Source: Baffinella frigidus
Taxonomy: Eukaryota > Cryptophyceae > Cryptomonadales > Baffinellaceae
DNA length: 14,370 nucleotides
Direction: 5' to 3'
NCBI GenBank assembly: GCA_026770585.1
Contig: MU646729.1
Location: forward strand, 187,692-202,061
The position numbers and the translations under genes were made by a program. Every line of letters starts with the position of its first letter. Position 1 is the first letter of the stretch. The notes under the pieces are model-generated. The model had not been told where the DNA came from. It did not search any database and worked only from the letters and a program-made list of their open reading frames with translations. Of this stretch, positions 1-7,235 are shown piece after piece.

Positions 1-259
1 AGGGTCTTTCTCACTCCAAAGTTGACGGGTTTGTCCAAAGTTGACGGGTTTGTCCACAGTTGACGGGTTTGTACCACACACCCGGAACATCAACTTGAGA
101 AGAGTCTGCCAACCAGACTCAGGGTCTTTTGGGTTTTGATCACTCCACAGTTGACGAATTTGTAGGGTCTTTCTCACTCCAAAGTTGACGGGTTTGTACC
201 ACACGCCCAGCATGTCAACTTTAGAATAGTCCGCGAGTCAACCCGAGTGGGGCAGAGGC
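1..259 (+). repeat. GTTGACG-family repeat cluster
   Basis: A 19-bp unit (CCAAAGTTGACGGGTTTGT) is repeated head to tail at 16-34, 35-53 and 54-72, the third with one change. The 34 bp at 1-34 recur identically at 164-197, and another core lies at 145-163. After the last core of each group comes a conserved tail: ACCACACRCCC, then a CATGTCAACTT-like stretch, then AGAATAGTC and an AACCCGAGTG-like end. The tail also recurs alone at 371-404. The same repeat appears at 3082, 3219 and 3354 and forms the terminal inverted repeats of the element at 11083-12544. No coding signal is seen. The cluster probably represents stacked or tandemly amplified element ends. Confidence 0.85.
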
Positions 260-466
260 ACATACCAGTGGTTGATGCGGGAGAGCGTCGTGAACAGCCC
301 CTCCGTCGGTGCTAGCAAAGATACGCCGAACCAAAGACATACACCCTACAACCTACACCCCACACCCCAAAGCCAGCTTGAGAATAGTCCGTCAGCTAGA
401 CTGAGTAATGGGGGCCATGTTGGATTCGAGCTGCAACACACTTTTTTTTCAGAAATACCTCGATGA
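260..466. other. No gene seen; partial repeat tail
   Basis: The 64-codon frame at 272-466 crosses a short CCCTACA-like stretch (about 343-370) and a partial GTTGACG-family tail (371-404). It has no recognisable protein character, so I read this stretch as noncoding repeat debris. Confidence 0.6.
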
Positions 467-549
467 AAATTGGTAACGAAATTTACTACACGGAAGGCTC
501 ATACAAGTAATAGTAAAGCAATTGTGCAGTAAAGTTCGTTGCCCATTTT
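467..549. repeat. Foldback element B1
   Basis: The arm at 467-492 (contains GAAATTTACTACAC) is an imperfect inverted match of 524-549 (contains GTGCAGTAAAGTTCGTT), with a 31-nt loop. This is the shortest member of family B, whose arm core is CAATGAAAATTACTACACA. Sister copies are at 719, 4012, 4745, 10853 and 12635. There is no coding capacity. It is MITE-like, and no target-site duplication could be defined. Confidence 0.75.
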
Positions 550-557
550 TATTTGAC

Positions 558-700
558 CACCACTCGGTGGGCTACGAGGGTTTCGTTGGCCCCGGATTCC
601 GGGGTGTTACGTGACCAATTTGCATCTGAAAAATTCTTCAAGTTAATTGTCTTCAGGTAAGTTGACTTTTGATGAAAGGTTCGTAGTCCACCGTGTGGAT
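558..700 (+). repeat. MITE-like element C1
   Basis: A ~143-bp element ends in an imperfect inverted repeat: CCACTCGGTGGGCT at the left, and AGTCCACCGTGTGG at the right, which reads CCACACGGTGGACT on the other strand. The interior contains TTACGTGACC, AAGTTAATT and AAGTTGACTTTTGATGAAAGG. The same order appears in C2 (1042-1191), inverted in C4 (9872-10012) and partly in C3 (1259-1325). An internal 15-nt palindrome CCCCGGATTCCGGGG lies at about 591-605. Confidence 0.8.
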
Positions 701-718
701 ACCTCTGAAGATAGATAG

Positions 719-900
719 ATCTCATCCGGACGAGTATTTTCCGAAAATACGGTTTTAAAAGTATTTTCAACGAAAATTACCACACAATTTGCCTGTACTT
801 TTTAAAATGGTCACGTCCGTGTAGTGATTTTCGTTGCAAATCGGATCGGTGGTTCCCGAAATCGTATTTTCGGAAAACACTCGCCGCGATTAGATCTGAG
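719..900. repeat. Nested foldback element B2
   Basis: There are two nested inverted repeats. The outer arm at 721-750 (CTCATCCGGACGAGTATTTT, then CCGAAAATAC) pairs with 864-900. The inner family-B arm at 768-785 (CAACGAAAATTACCACAC) pairs with 819-836. The loop TGGTCACGTCCG is shared with B6 at 12635-12773. The outer arm module recurs at 10111-10158 around a different inner hairpin. Confidence 0.8.
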
Positions 901-1041
901 GGCCAACAAAAAGTCAAACGATCCTCAAAGTCGACGTTTCAGTACCAGGATCCTCAACGTTCAACGGTGTTGAGTTACTTTCGTGTGGCCAACTGGTCTA
1001 AAACCCCCATGATGACTTTTGCCGCACCAATTTGCGGTACA

Positions 1042-1191
1042 GCCACTCGGTGGGCTTCGAGGGGTTCGGATTTGAATTTGGGGCCGGATTCTGAGATGTT
1101 ACGTGACCAAATTTACACCAGAAAATCCGTAAAGTTAATTATCTCTGGGCAAGTTGACTTTTGATGAAAGGTCCGTAGTCCACCGTGCGGA
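1042..1191 (+). repeat. MITE-like element C2
   Basis: This is a second direct copy of the C family, about 340 bp after C1. It has the CCACTCGGTGGGCT start, TGTTACGTGACCAAATTT, AAGTTAATTATCTCTGGGCA and the AGTCCACCGTGCGG end. It is the best preserved interior of the four copies. The stretch 901-1041 between B2 and C2 shows no gene or recognisable repeat. Confidence 0.8.
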
Positions 1192-1258
1192 ACGTGGTGA
1201 GAAGTGCAAGCCTTTTCCAAACCACCCCTGCGCCAAGACACGAAACCACCAAGACACC

Positions 1259-1325
1259 GGACCTTTCAACAAAAGTCAACTTGCCCAGAGATAATTGACT
1301 TTAAGGATTTTCTGGTGTAGACACG
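1259..1325 (-). repeat. Partial C-family copy C3
   Basis: Inverted relative to C2: AAAAGTCAACTTGCCCAGAG followed by ATAATTGACTTTAAGGATTT closely matches the reverse complement of 1118-1172. Only the distal half is present, and similarity stops at the hairpin beginning at 1333. It is truncated or interrupted. Confidence 0.75.
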
Positions 1326-1332
1326 ATCACCC

Positions 1333-1438
1333 CCGAGATCTCTCGGCTGGGCAGGTACGTTTAGTGTAATCACCCACACGATGATCACCCACACCATGAC
1401 CCATGAACTCATTACACGACCAGCCCGAGAGGTCTCGG
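1333..1438. repeat. Hairpin with GAGATCTCTCGG arms
   Basis: The arm at 1333-1370 begins CCGAGATCTCTCGGCTGGGC and ends GTGTAAT. It pairs with 1411-1438, which begins ATTACACGACCAGCCCGAGA. The loop holds short CACCCACAC repeats. No family member was found elsewhere in the window. Confidence 0.7.
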
Positions 1439-1443
1439 TTACA

Positions 1444-1487
1444 AACCATAAGAGCACATTATGGTTCCAAACCATAAGACTTATGGT
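1444..1487. repeat. CCATAAG palindrome cluster
   Basis: AACCATAA at 1444-1451 pairs with TTATGGTT at 1459-1466. The next 17 bp (1471-1487, ACCATAAGACTTATGGT) form a perfect odd-centred palindrome. The motif continues as ACTTATGGTTCCAAACCA to about 1508. The function is unknown. Confidence 0.65.
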
Positions 1488-1520
1488 TGCACTTATGGTT
1501 CCAAACCACACGAGCACGTT

Positions 1521-1969
1521 TGAAGGGGCTCGTCGACTGGTGCGGACCCCTAAATCCTAACCCCTAACCCCATATCCCCTAAGGCTAAACGCTGATCGCT
1601 GAACCCTACACCCGAAGCGCACCTGCCCAGCCTCCACAGCGGGACTACAGGCTAACGGCTAACGGCTAACGGCTAACGGCTAACGGGTAACGGGTACAGG
1701 GTAAAGGGTAACGCTGAAAGCTAAAGGCTCAAGGGCAACAGCTCCAGGGTAAAGGGTAAAGGGTAAAGGGCAAAGGGTAAAGGGTAAAGGCTACACGCAC
1801 CTGGTGGAGGCTGGGCAAACCTGACGACGATAGCCCCAGAGAGCGCTTCTCTACTCTTGTGAAAGGGTACGCTCCAGCCCGGCCTCCAAACCCTCAACCA
1901 TGACCCATGAACCCATTAAACTTTCACTCTCTCTCTCTCCTCTCTCTCTCTCTCTCCTCTCTCTCTCTC

Positions 1970-2017
<48 letters not shown>

Positions 2018-2565
2018 TCTCTCTCTCTCTCTCTACACGCACCTACCCAGCCTCCACAGCGAAGGGGCCCACCGACTAGTGCGGACCCCAAACCCTAACC
2101 CCTAACCCCTAATCTACAAAGGCTAAGAACTAAACGCTAAAGGCTAAAGGCTAACAGCTAAAAGCTCAAGGGTAAAGACTCAAGGGTCAAGGCTAAAGGG
2201 TAAAGACTCAAGGGTCAAGGGTAAAGGCTCAGGGTAAAGGCTACACGTACCTGCCCAGCCTCCACCGCGTCAAGGCTCAAGGTTCAAGGCTAACGGGTAA
2301 AGGGTGAAGGGCAAAGGCCAAACGCACCTGACCCCTAAAGGCGCAACGCTGATCTCTGAACCCCACACCCAAGCGCACCTGCCCAGCCTCCACCATGGGA
2401 CTAAAGGCTAACGGCTAACGGCTAAAGGCTAACGGGTAAAGGGTAAAGGGTAACGCTGAAAGCTCAAGGCTCAAGGGTAACAGCTCCAGGGTAAAGGGTA
2501 CAGGGTAAAGGCTAAAGGGTAAAGGGTAGAGGCTACACGCACCTGCCCAGCCTCCACCGCGGTGG
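1521..2565 (+). repeat. Higher-order 7-mer satellite
   Basis: At least three related blocks (about 1521-1800, 2033-2268 and 2290-2565) contain 7-bp tandem runs such as GGCTAAC, GGGTAAA and CCCTAAC. The blocks are punctuated by a conserved separator, CGCACCTGCCCAGCCTCCAC, at about 1618, 2039, 2247, 2372 and 2538. The word GGACCCC is followed by CCTAAC-type repeats at about 1544 and 2083. The separator is partly reversed at 1797-1816, which suggests an inversion junction. The sequence is telomere-like in periodicity but not in exact motif. There is no coding signal. Confidence 0.8.
1926..2034 (+). repeat. CT microsatellite
   Basis: A nearly pure CT tract, interrupted by CC and TTCT steps, lies inside the higher-order satellite. 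It yields spurious Ser/Leu or Arg/Glu open frames on the two strands. Confidence 0.95.
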
Positions 2566-2569
2566 TCGC

Positions 2570-2845
2570 GACCAGCCCCTTCCCCTTCCCCTCCACCTCC
2601 TCCACCTTAGGTTTGGGGTTTAGGGTTTAGGGTTTAGGATTTAAGGTTTAGGGTTTCGCCACGAGCCCTTCCCCTCCCCCTCCTTCACCTTAGGTTTAGG
2701 GTTTATGGTGTATAGTGTATGGTTTATGGTTTATGGTTGAGGGTTGAGGGTTGAGGGTTTAGGGTTTTGCCACGAGCCCCTTCCCCTTCCCCTCCACCTC
2801 CCCCATCTTAGGTTTATGGTTTATGGTGTATAGTTTATGGTTTAG
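2570..2845 (+). repeat. C-rich separator with TTTAGGG-like blocks
   Basis: Three units start with a pyrimidine-rich separator near CCCCTTCCCCTTCCCCTCC (about 2576, 2664 and 2776). Each continues with a CTTAGGTTTAGGG-type run containing TTTATGG and GTTGAGG variants. Each run is homogenised to a slightly different 7-mer. This is telomere-like interstitial satellite. Confidence 0.8.
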
Positions 2846-2953
2846 GGTTTCGGGTTTCGGGTCCAGGGTTTCGGGTTTCGGGTTTCGGGTTTCGGGTTTC
2901 GGGTTTCGGGTTTCGGGTTTCGGGTTTCGGGTTTCGGGTTTCGGGTTTCGGGT
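2846..2953 (+). repeat. GGGTTTC tandem array
   Basis: About fourteen GGGTTTC heptamers occur with one CCA interruption near 2861. This is a C-substituted version of GGGTTTA. The long open frames over it (Gly-Phe-Arg-Val repeats) are artefacts of a 7-bp unit that has no stop codon in some frames. Confidence 0.95.
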
Positions 2954-2979
2954 TCAGGTTTTCAAGGATCCACCTTATA

Positions 2980-3482
2980 CGGCTCGGCGAGCGCTTCGCC
3001 AGACTCCGATCCGAAGAGGTTATGAGGCGCAAGCAGCATCGGGGGGGCATCGCCCAGCGCTACCAGAAACCTGCCCCCGCGCCAAAGTTGACGAATTTGT
3101 ACCGCGCATCCAGGATGTCAACTTAGGAATAGTCTCCGAGCGTCGCCAGAAATCTGCCCCCGCCCCGCGACTCAGTCTATTTGGGCTCACCGATTTGGTG
3201 GGCCCGGGCTCGTTTCTGCGCCAAAGTTGACGGATTTGTACCATACACCTTGCATGTCAACTCAGGAATAGTCGTCTAACCGAGCAGCACAGGTTGTGAG
3301 GCGCAAGGAGCATCGGGAAAGAGTCTCCAAGCGCTACCAGAAACCTGCCCCCGCGCCAAAGTTGACGAATTTGTACCGCGCACCCAGAATGTTAACTTAG
3401 GAATAGTCGGTTAACCGAGACGAAGAGGTTATGAGGCGCGAGCAGCATCGGGGGAGCGTCGCCCAGCGCCACCAGAAACCTG
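2980..3482 (+). repeat. ~135-bp tandem array of GTTGACG repeats
   Basis: Cores at 3085, 3222 and 3357 are spaced 137 and 135 bp apart. Each is preceded by CAGAAACCTGCCCCCGCGCC or a variant and followed by a GTCAACTTAGGAATAGTC-like tail. Units also carry GAGGCGCAAGCAGCATCGGG. The middle unit has the extra block CTCAGTCTATTTGGGCTCAC (3171-3190), the same outer end seen in the inverted repeats at 11083 and 12544. Confidence 0.8.
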
Positions 3483-3677
3483 CTTAGGGTTTAGGTTTCT
3501 GGAACCCTAAACCCGAAACCCGAAACCCGAAACCCTGAACCCTGAACCCTCAACCCCTAAAACCTGCTTAGGGGTTGAGGGTTTCGGGTTTCGGGTTTCG
3601 GGTTTCGGGTTTCGGGTTTCGGGTTTCGGGTTTACGGTTTAGGGTTCAGGGTTTAGGGTTTAGGGTTCAGGGTTTGT
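3483..3677. repeat. Head-to-head 7-mer array
   Basis: The strand polarity of the telomere-like repeat flips. CCCTAAA/CCCGAAA/CCCTGAA units run from about 3513 to 3560. After a short AACCTGC centre, GGGTTGAGGGTTTCGGGTTT-type units run to 3677. The two halves are complementary and could form a ~45-bp hairpin. Confidence 0.85.
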
Positions 3678-3757
3678 AAAGCGCGGGATATGATTGCGCC
3701 GGTTGTAAAGCGCGATGTTGGGTGTGATCCCAGAGACAACCGCAGATGTGAGGGGTC

Positions 3758-3897
3758 GCCGCCAGCCCTCCGAGGCGGACCAAATCGAGGCTGGAGCATG
3801 CGTCAATTCCTATGGCGGCACCTTCGAATTCGGATGTGCCACCCGAGGAAATGGCTCCAAACAATCGTCGATTTGGTCCGCCTCGCAGGGCTGGTGG
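3758..3897. repeat. Long inverted repeat, GGCGGACCAAATCGA arms
   Basis: The left arm at 3758-3788 (…CGAGGCGGACCAAATCGA) pairs with 3868-3897 (TCGATTTGGTCCGCCTCG…), mostly matched over ~30 bp. A weaker internal stem (GGCGGCACC against GTGCCACC near 3812 and 3836) extends it. Overlapping frames at 3690-4016 on both strands reflect this inverted structure. I see no evidence of a gene. Confidence 0.75.
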
Positions 3898-4011
3898 CAG
3901 GGTTGACGATGTGCCCTCGGTCAGCGTGGAAGGCGCCGCAGGCTGTTTGTGTAAAGCGGTTGCGCATAAAGCAATTGCCGCATCGGCGAAACCCTAAACC
4001 CCATTTTCCCC

Positions 4012-4163
4012 CATGATCTCATAGGGAAACGGTTGTAATCTAAAACTTTCTGGTAATGAAATTTACCACACACAATGAATTTTACTAGTCATAATAAAGC
4101 ATTCGTACAGTAATTGTCAATAAGTCCAATGGTTTTAAATTAAAACCGTCTCCCCCCATGATC
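4012..4163. repeat. Foldback element B3
   Basis: The left arm, CATGATCTCATAGGGAAACG then GTTGTAATCTAAAACT and AATGAAATTTACCACAC, pairs imperfectly with the right arm to 4163 (TTTTAAATTAAAACCGTCTC). The loop includes TTTACTAGTCATAATAAAGC, which is also recognisable in B1, B4 and B5. Confidence 0.8.
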
Positions 4164-4331
4164 GTACCTGCCTCGATCAGCGCGGAACGCCCCGCACGAT
4201 CCGCCTTGTCCGTTGAGTTCCGGCCTGCTCGTTGCCGAAGTTGATTCAGGATTTCGTGATTTTCTGGGCATCCAATAAATGAAGCAAACCGTTGCGGAGA
4301 AGAAATTCACACCTTGCCGCTGCAAATCTAA
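4164..4331. other. Unassigned spacer
   Basis: Unique-looking sequence of moderate GC, with no persuasive open frame and no repeat matched elsewhere in the window. Confidence 0.5.
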
Positions 4332-4480
4332 TAGGGTAACGGACTCAAAATGGGGTAGTTAGGCCTACGGTATTACCTACGGTAGGCCGCAGGGTTTTTC
4401 GTAGGAGCCCCCCTAGGCCCCTACGGCCTACCGTAGTCAATACCGTAGGCCTAACTGCCCCATGTTTAGTCCGTTTCCCT
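4332..4480. repeat. Foldback element D1
   Basis: The arms AGGGTAACGGACTCAAAATG plus GGGTAGTTAGGCCTACGGTA and the reverse complement ending at 4480 (…GTTTAGTCCGTTTCCCT) fold over most of 149 bp. Family D is shared with D2 (6096) and D3 (6533). The loop holds CGTAGGAGCCCCCCTAGGCC, echoed at 7819-7840. Confidence 0.85.
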
Positions 4481-4492
4481 GAGGAATTGAGG

Positions 4493-4744
4493 CCTGGTTC
4501 GAACGGGGGCGGGGGAAGGGACCTGCTCTTGAGGCCCCGCACGACCACGGCCTACCCTGGGCAATGCCGTAGGCTTAACTACCTGGTTTTGAAGTCGCCA
4601 CCCTATGAACCCCTTGTCGGTGCAGATTGAGGCCTGGTTCGAACGGAGGCGGGAGAAGGGTGAAGGGTGCGGGGTGTAGGGTGTAGGGTGCAAGGATCTC
4701 GTGATCGACGCTCTTTTGGTTCGAACGGGGGCGGGAGAGGAGGG
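4493..4744 (+). repeat. GGTTCGAACGG repeats with half of a D element
   Basis: GGCCTGGTTCGAACGG, followed by a GGCGGG-rich stretch, occurs at about 4491 and 4627, and a shorter TTTGGTTCGAACGGGGGCGG at 4714. Between the first two lies CTGCTCTTGAGGCCCCGCAC (4523) and a solo right half of a D element at 4547-4606 (CAATGCCGTAGGCTTAACTA). GTGTAGG heptamers occur at 4672-4690. Confidence 0.7.
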
Positions 4745-4891
4745 GTCTCATACGGAAACACTTTTAATTTACCCACTTGATTCAATGAAATTTACTACAC
4801 ATAACGATCTTTATTAGTCATATCAAAGCAAACGTGTAGTAATTTTGATTGAATCCAAGTTTGTAAAGTAAAAGTGTTTCCACATGAGATC
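4745..4891. repeat. Foldback element B4
   Basis: The arms are GTCTCATACGGAAACACTTT then TAATTTACCCACTTGATTCA, with core AATGAAATTTACTACAC. They pair with 4836-4891, which carries GTGTAGTAATTTTGATTGAA and AAAGTGTTTCCACATGAGAT. The loop TTTATTAGTCATATCAAAGC is typical of the family. Confidence 0.85.
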
Positions 4892-4949
4892 TCGTAATCG
4901 ACATTCTCGTGATCGACGCTCTCTTAATCAACGTTCTCTGAATCGGCAG
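4890..4949 (+). repeat. 15-bp tandem repeat, four units
   Basis: Units TCTCGTAATCGACAT, TCTCGTGATCGACGC, TCTCTTAATCAACGT and TCTCTGAATCGGCAG abut exactly. The inverted motif recurs at 5324-5350 and 5468-5512, where GATTCAGAGAACGTTGATT flanks CCCTACA arrays, and a direct single copy is at about 4695-4712. Confidence 0.85.
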
Positions 4950-5010
4950 GAGACACGGACCTGCTCTTGAGGCCCCGCACGACCACGGGTCGCGCGAAAG
5001 GTCTAGGCCT

Positions 5011-5240
5011 ATCAAACCGGATTCGGCCCTAATTAAATTTACTTAGGGCCCTAATTGATCTTCTTCCAACTCCTATGAACACATAAGGACCCGTTTTATT
5101 TAAAATTCAACATGTCCCCGGATTAGGTCTAGCTCTGTCCCATGAGGCTAACTACGGGGGAGGGGTAGTTGGCTTATCCAGGCAACCGGAAAGCATATCC
5201 TGCGGTTACCGGCAGGGGGGAAGTTAATTATTTGTGGGCA
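5011..5240 (+). repeat. Left copy of ~230-bp long inverted repeat
   Basis: The whole segment recurs as reverse complement at 8457-8688, with roughly nine of ten bases matching by eye. Shared landmarks include CCCTAATTAAATTTACTTAG, CTTCTTCCAACTCCTATGAA, GGAAAGCATATCCTGCGGTT and AAGTTAATTATTTGTGGGCA. It may be the terminal inverted repeat of a ~3.7-kb composite element or two independent insertions of one dispersed repeat. No reading frame of note lies in it. Confidence 0.85.
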
Positions 5241-5258
5241 ACAGGGGCGGGGGGAGGG

Positions 5259-5345
5259 ACCTGCTCTTGAGGCCTTGCACGACTACCGGTCGCGCCCACA
5301 ACCTCTCCGTGTCCCCTGTCGATTCAGAGAACGTTGATTAAGAGA
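5259..5345 (+). repeat. GC-rich direct repeat, copy 1
   Basis: CTGCTCTTGAGGCCTTGCAC, then GACTACCGGTCGCGCCCACA and GTGTCCCCTGTCGATTCAGA, ends in AACGTTGATT. It recurs at 5408-5490. Related shorter copies lie at 4521-4550, 4961-4997 and 5810-5850. Each copy here is followed directly by a CCCTACA array. Confidence 0.85.
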
Positions 5346-5401
5346 TCCCTACACCCTACACCCTACACCCTACACCCTACACCCTATACCCTACACCCTA
5401 A
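5346..5401 (+). repeat. CCCTACA array 1
   Basis: Eight heptamers of CCCTACA with one CCCTATA variant, ending CCCTAAGTTCTGGCCTGCTC. The complementary unit is TGTAGGG, one base off TTTAGGG. Confidence 0.95.
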
Positions 5402-5407
5402 GTTCTG

Positions 5408-5490
5408 GCCTGCTCTTGAGGCCTTGCACGACTACCGGTCGCGCCCACAACCGCGCCGTGTCCCCTGTCGATTCAGAGAACGTTGATTCA
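5408..5490 (+). repeat. GC-rich direct repeat, copy 2
   Basis: The second copy of 5259-5345, about 150 bp downstream, differs by a few bases (CTCTCC against GCGCCG). It leads into GATCACGGGATCC and a longer CCCTACA array, so block plus array forms a higher-order tandem repeat. Confidence 0.85.
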
Positions 5491-5508
5491 GAGAGCGTCG
5501 ATCACGGG

Positions 5509-5675
5509 ATCCCTACACCCTACACCTTACACCCTACACCCTACACCCTACACCCTGCACCCTACACCCTACACCCTACACCCTACAACCTGCACCCTAC
5601 ACCTTACACCCTACACCCTACACCCTACACCCTGCACCCTGCACCCTACACCCTACACCCTACACCCTAAGTTCT
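5509..5675 (+). repeat. CCCTACA array 2
   Basis: About 24 heptamers, mostly CCCTACA with CCCTGCA and CCTTACA variants. The array ends in the same CCCTAAGTTCTGGCCTGCTC junction as array 1. Long Thr-Leu-His-Pro frames over it are artefacts. Confidence 0.95.
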
Positions 5676-5701
5676 GGCCTGCTCAGCCACTCCACGACCC
5701 C

Positions 5702-5902
5702 TTCCGATTTCAGCGGTGCTCACATCTCTTGACCACGAAAATAATACAACCACGGCTAACGTCGTACTGTTTTCGTGCGGGCAACAGAGGCGCAACCCGC
5801 ACTATTCCGAGAGGCCGTGGACGACCACTGGACGCGCCCACAGCCCCTCCACGCGCGTGTCCCCATCCGATTTCAGCGGTGTTCACATTTCTGAGCCACG
5901 AC
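5702..5902 (+). repeat. 37-bp direct repeats flanking unique DNA
   Basis: TCCGATTTCAGCGGTGCTCA continuing to CCACGA at 5702-5738 recurs at 5866-5902 with a few changes, 164 bp apart. The interval holds a GGACGCGCCCACAGCCCCTC variant of the GC-rich repeat at about 5820-5860. No gene is seen. Confidence 0.75.
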
Positions 5903-5935
5903 AAGAAGGAACCCCGCCACAGGTTCCACACGAGG

Positions 5936-5942
5936 AGGGAGA

Positions 5943-5982
<40 letters not shown>

Positions 5983-6032
5983 TAGAGACAGAGAGAGAAA
6001 GAGCGAGAGAGAAAGAGACAGAGAGAGAGAAT
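5936..6032 (+). repeat. GA microsatellite
   Basis: A nearly pure GA tract with AAAG and GACAG interruptions. It generates Arg-Glu repeat frames that should not be taken as protein. Confidence 0.95.
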
Positions 6033-6095
6033 GCTCCCCACCAAAGGGAGCTTACCCCTCCAGCAGCCTGGCGTGGTGATGGACACTAGATGTTC

Positions 6096-6257
6096 ATAGG
6101 CTAACGGCCTGAAAATGGGGTAGTTACGCATACGGCATTGCCTAGGCCCTCCTACCGTAGGCCGAGGGATCCTAGGACCAAAAAGTCTCGGCCTACGGTA
6201 GGAGGTCCTAGGCAATGCCGTAGGCCTAACTACCCCATTTTCAGGCCGTTACCCTAT
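6096..6257 (+). repeat. Foldback element D2
   Basis: The 71-nt left arm (6096-6166) starts ATAGGCTAACGGCCTGAAAA. It pairs almost base for base with 6187-6257, ending in CATTTTCAGGCCGTTACCCTAT. The loop is 20 nt (GGATCCTAGGACCAAAAAGT). This is one of the longest hairpins in the window. It is inverted relative to D3, and the flanking word TGTTC is shared with D3. Confidence 0.9.
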
Positions 6258-6532
6258 TGAGATGTGAAGAAGATGTGACTACGTGAGTAGCCCTTTCCTG
6301 GCACAAACCACACGAGAAAGCTAGAGGGGCCTATTTAAAACCGAGGTGCTTTTAAAAGTGGGCATTTGAGTAGGAAGTTTCGTTGATTGGTCACGTAAGT
6401 AGGCGAAATTAGTCCAGGCGCGAGGTTGGAACACCCTATCCTGGTACAAATATTTACAACCCCAAATGTAAATAGGGTTCGCTAGCGTTCTCGAGTGGGA
6501 TGGCAGAGGAGCCTATTTAAAACCGCACATTA
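6258..6532. repeat. Spacer between inverted D elements
   Basis: GCCTATTTAAAACCG occurs at 6329-6343 and 6511-6525. Block 6437-6498 (TATCCTGGTACAAATATTTA and so on, to GTTCTCGAGTGG) is a direct copy of 6802-6862. ACCACACGAGAAAGCTAGAG at about 6307-6326 is an inverted copy of the CTCTAGCATTCTCGCGTGG end of that block. CCAGGCGCGAGGTT at about 6415 is the solo half of the hairpin at 6733-6812. No gene is seen. Confidence 0.7.
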
Positions 6533-6694
6533 ATAGGGTAACGGCCTGAAAATGGGGTAGTTAGGCCTACAGCATTGTCTAGGACCTCCTACCGTAGGCC
6601 GAGACTTTTTGGTCCCAAGATCCTTCAGCCTACGGAAGGAGGTCCTAGGCAACGCCGTATGCCTAACTACCCCATTTTTAGGGCGTTAGCCTAT
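6533..6694 (-). repeat. Foldback element D3
   Basis: The same architecture as D2 in opposite orientation, so its loop GACTTTTTGGTCCCAAGATC is approximately the complement of the D2 loop. The arms run AATAGGGTAACGGCCTGAAA to the complement at GTTAGCCTATGAAC. Arm mismatches are a little more frequent than in D2. Confidence 0.88.
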
Positions 6695-6732
6695 GAACAT
6701 GTAGATGCTTGACTACACAAATGCCAAAATTC

Positions 6733-6812
6733 GTACCAGGAAAAGGAAAAGTAACCTCGTGTCTGGAATAATTTATTCCAGGCACGAGGTTACTTTTACC
6801 TTATCCTGGTAC
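6733..6812. repeat. Near-perfect loopless hairpin E
   Basis: A 39-40-nt arm on each side of position 6772. The left arm begins GTACCAGGAAAAGGAAAAGT and the right arm ends TTTTACCTTATCCTGGTAC. The centre is TGGAATAATTTATTCCA, so the loop is at most one base. It is followed by the block 6802-6862 that repeats 6437-6498. Confidence 0.9.
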
Positions 6813-6862
6813 AAATGTTTACAATCCCACATGTAAAAAGAGCTCTCTAGCATTCTCGCGTG

Positions 6863-6965
6863 GTTGACCGCTCCAAAACCGCTCTATTCCGGGAAAGCGT
6901 GAGCGAACACATGCGAGCGTCAAAATTAATGTCTGAGATGGGGAAAGCACACCTCAATCAGCCTA
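6863..6965. other. Unassigned spacer
   Basis: The 94-codon frame starting at 6860 runs across this spacer and element F and shows no recognisable protein. No repeat was matched. Confidence 0.5.
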
Positions 6966-7111
6966 GTACACTGCCAGGGCGGAGTTTTTGCATCAGTCAA
7001 CTCAAGGCGAAAATCGATTTTCGAAGTACCCAATCTGGGTACCTCGTTTCTAAGTTGGCAGATTGTGTGGATGGATTGACTTTTACGAAATCTCCGGCCT
7101 GGCAGTGCAGA
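6966..7111. repeat. Foldback element F
   Basis: The left arm ACACTGCCAGGGCGGAGTTT to about 7001 pairs with 7075-7111, which ends CTCCGGCCTGGCAGTGCA. Inside are the perfect palindrome CGAAAATCGATTTTCG (7008-7023) and the hairpin GTACCCAATCTGGGTAC (about 7026-7042). Confidence 0.75.
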
Positions 7112-7156
7112 GCGCTGTGCAGAGAAGTTGGCCACGGGAAATAATGGGAAATCGAG

Positions 7157-7235
7157 AAATTGGAGCCATTTTGTCAACTTTTGAGAAATTTAGAACCATG
7201 AATTTCTCAAAAGTGGACAACATGGCTCCAATTTT
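7157..7235. repeat. Hairpin G
   Basis: The 34-nt arm at 7157-7190 (AATTGGAGCCATTTTGTCAA then CTTTTGAGAAATT) pairs with 7201-7235 with about three mismatches. The loop is only 10 nt. No second copy is in the window. Confidence 0.88.

Noticed and set aside
1-259. CRISPR-like array
   Set aside because: The 19-bp units abut without spacers and other copies are irregularly spaced. There is no cas gene and the context is eukaryotic.
1851-2098. Ser/Leu and Arg/Glu repeat frames over the CT tract
   Set aside because: They are translations of a dinucleotide repeat in alternative frames, with no other coding support.
2823-3230. 135-codon frame with Phe-Arg-Val-Ser-Gly repeats
   Set aside because: It is produced by GGGTTTC heptamers that lack stops. 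The frame then crosses noncoding tandem repeat.
4493-4735. GGTTCGAACGG as polymerase III B-boxes of a SINE
   Set aside because: The last bases depart from the B-box consensus, and no A-box or poly-A/T tail was found nearby.
5416-6079. 198- and 84-codon frames of Thr-Leu-His-Pro repeats
   Set aside because: Generated by CCCTACA arrays and a GA tract. Coding character is absent outside them.
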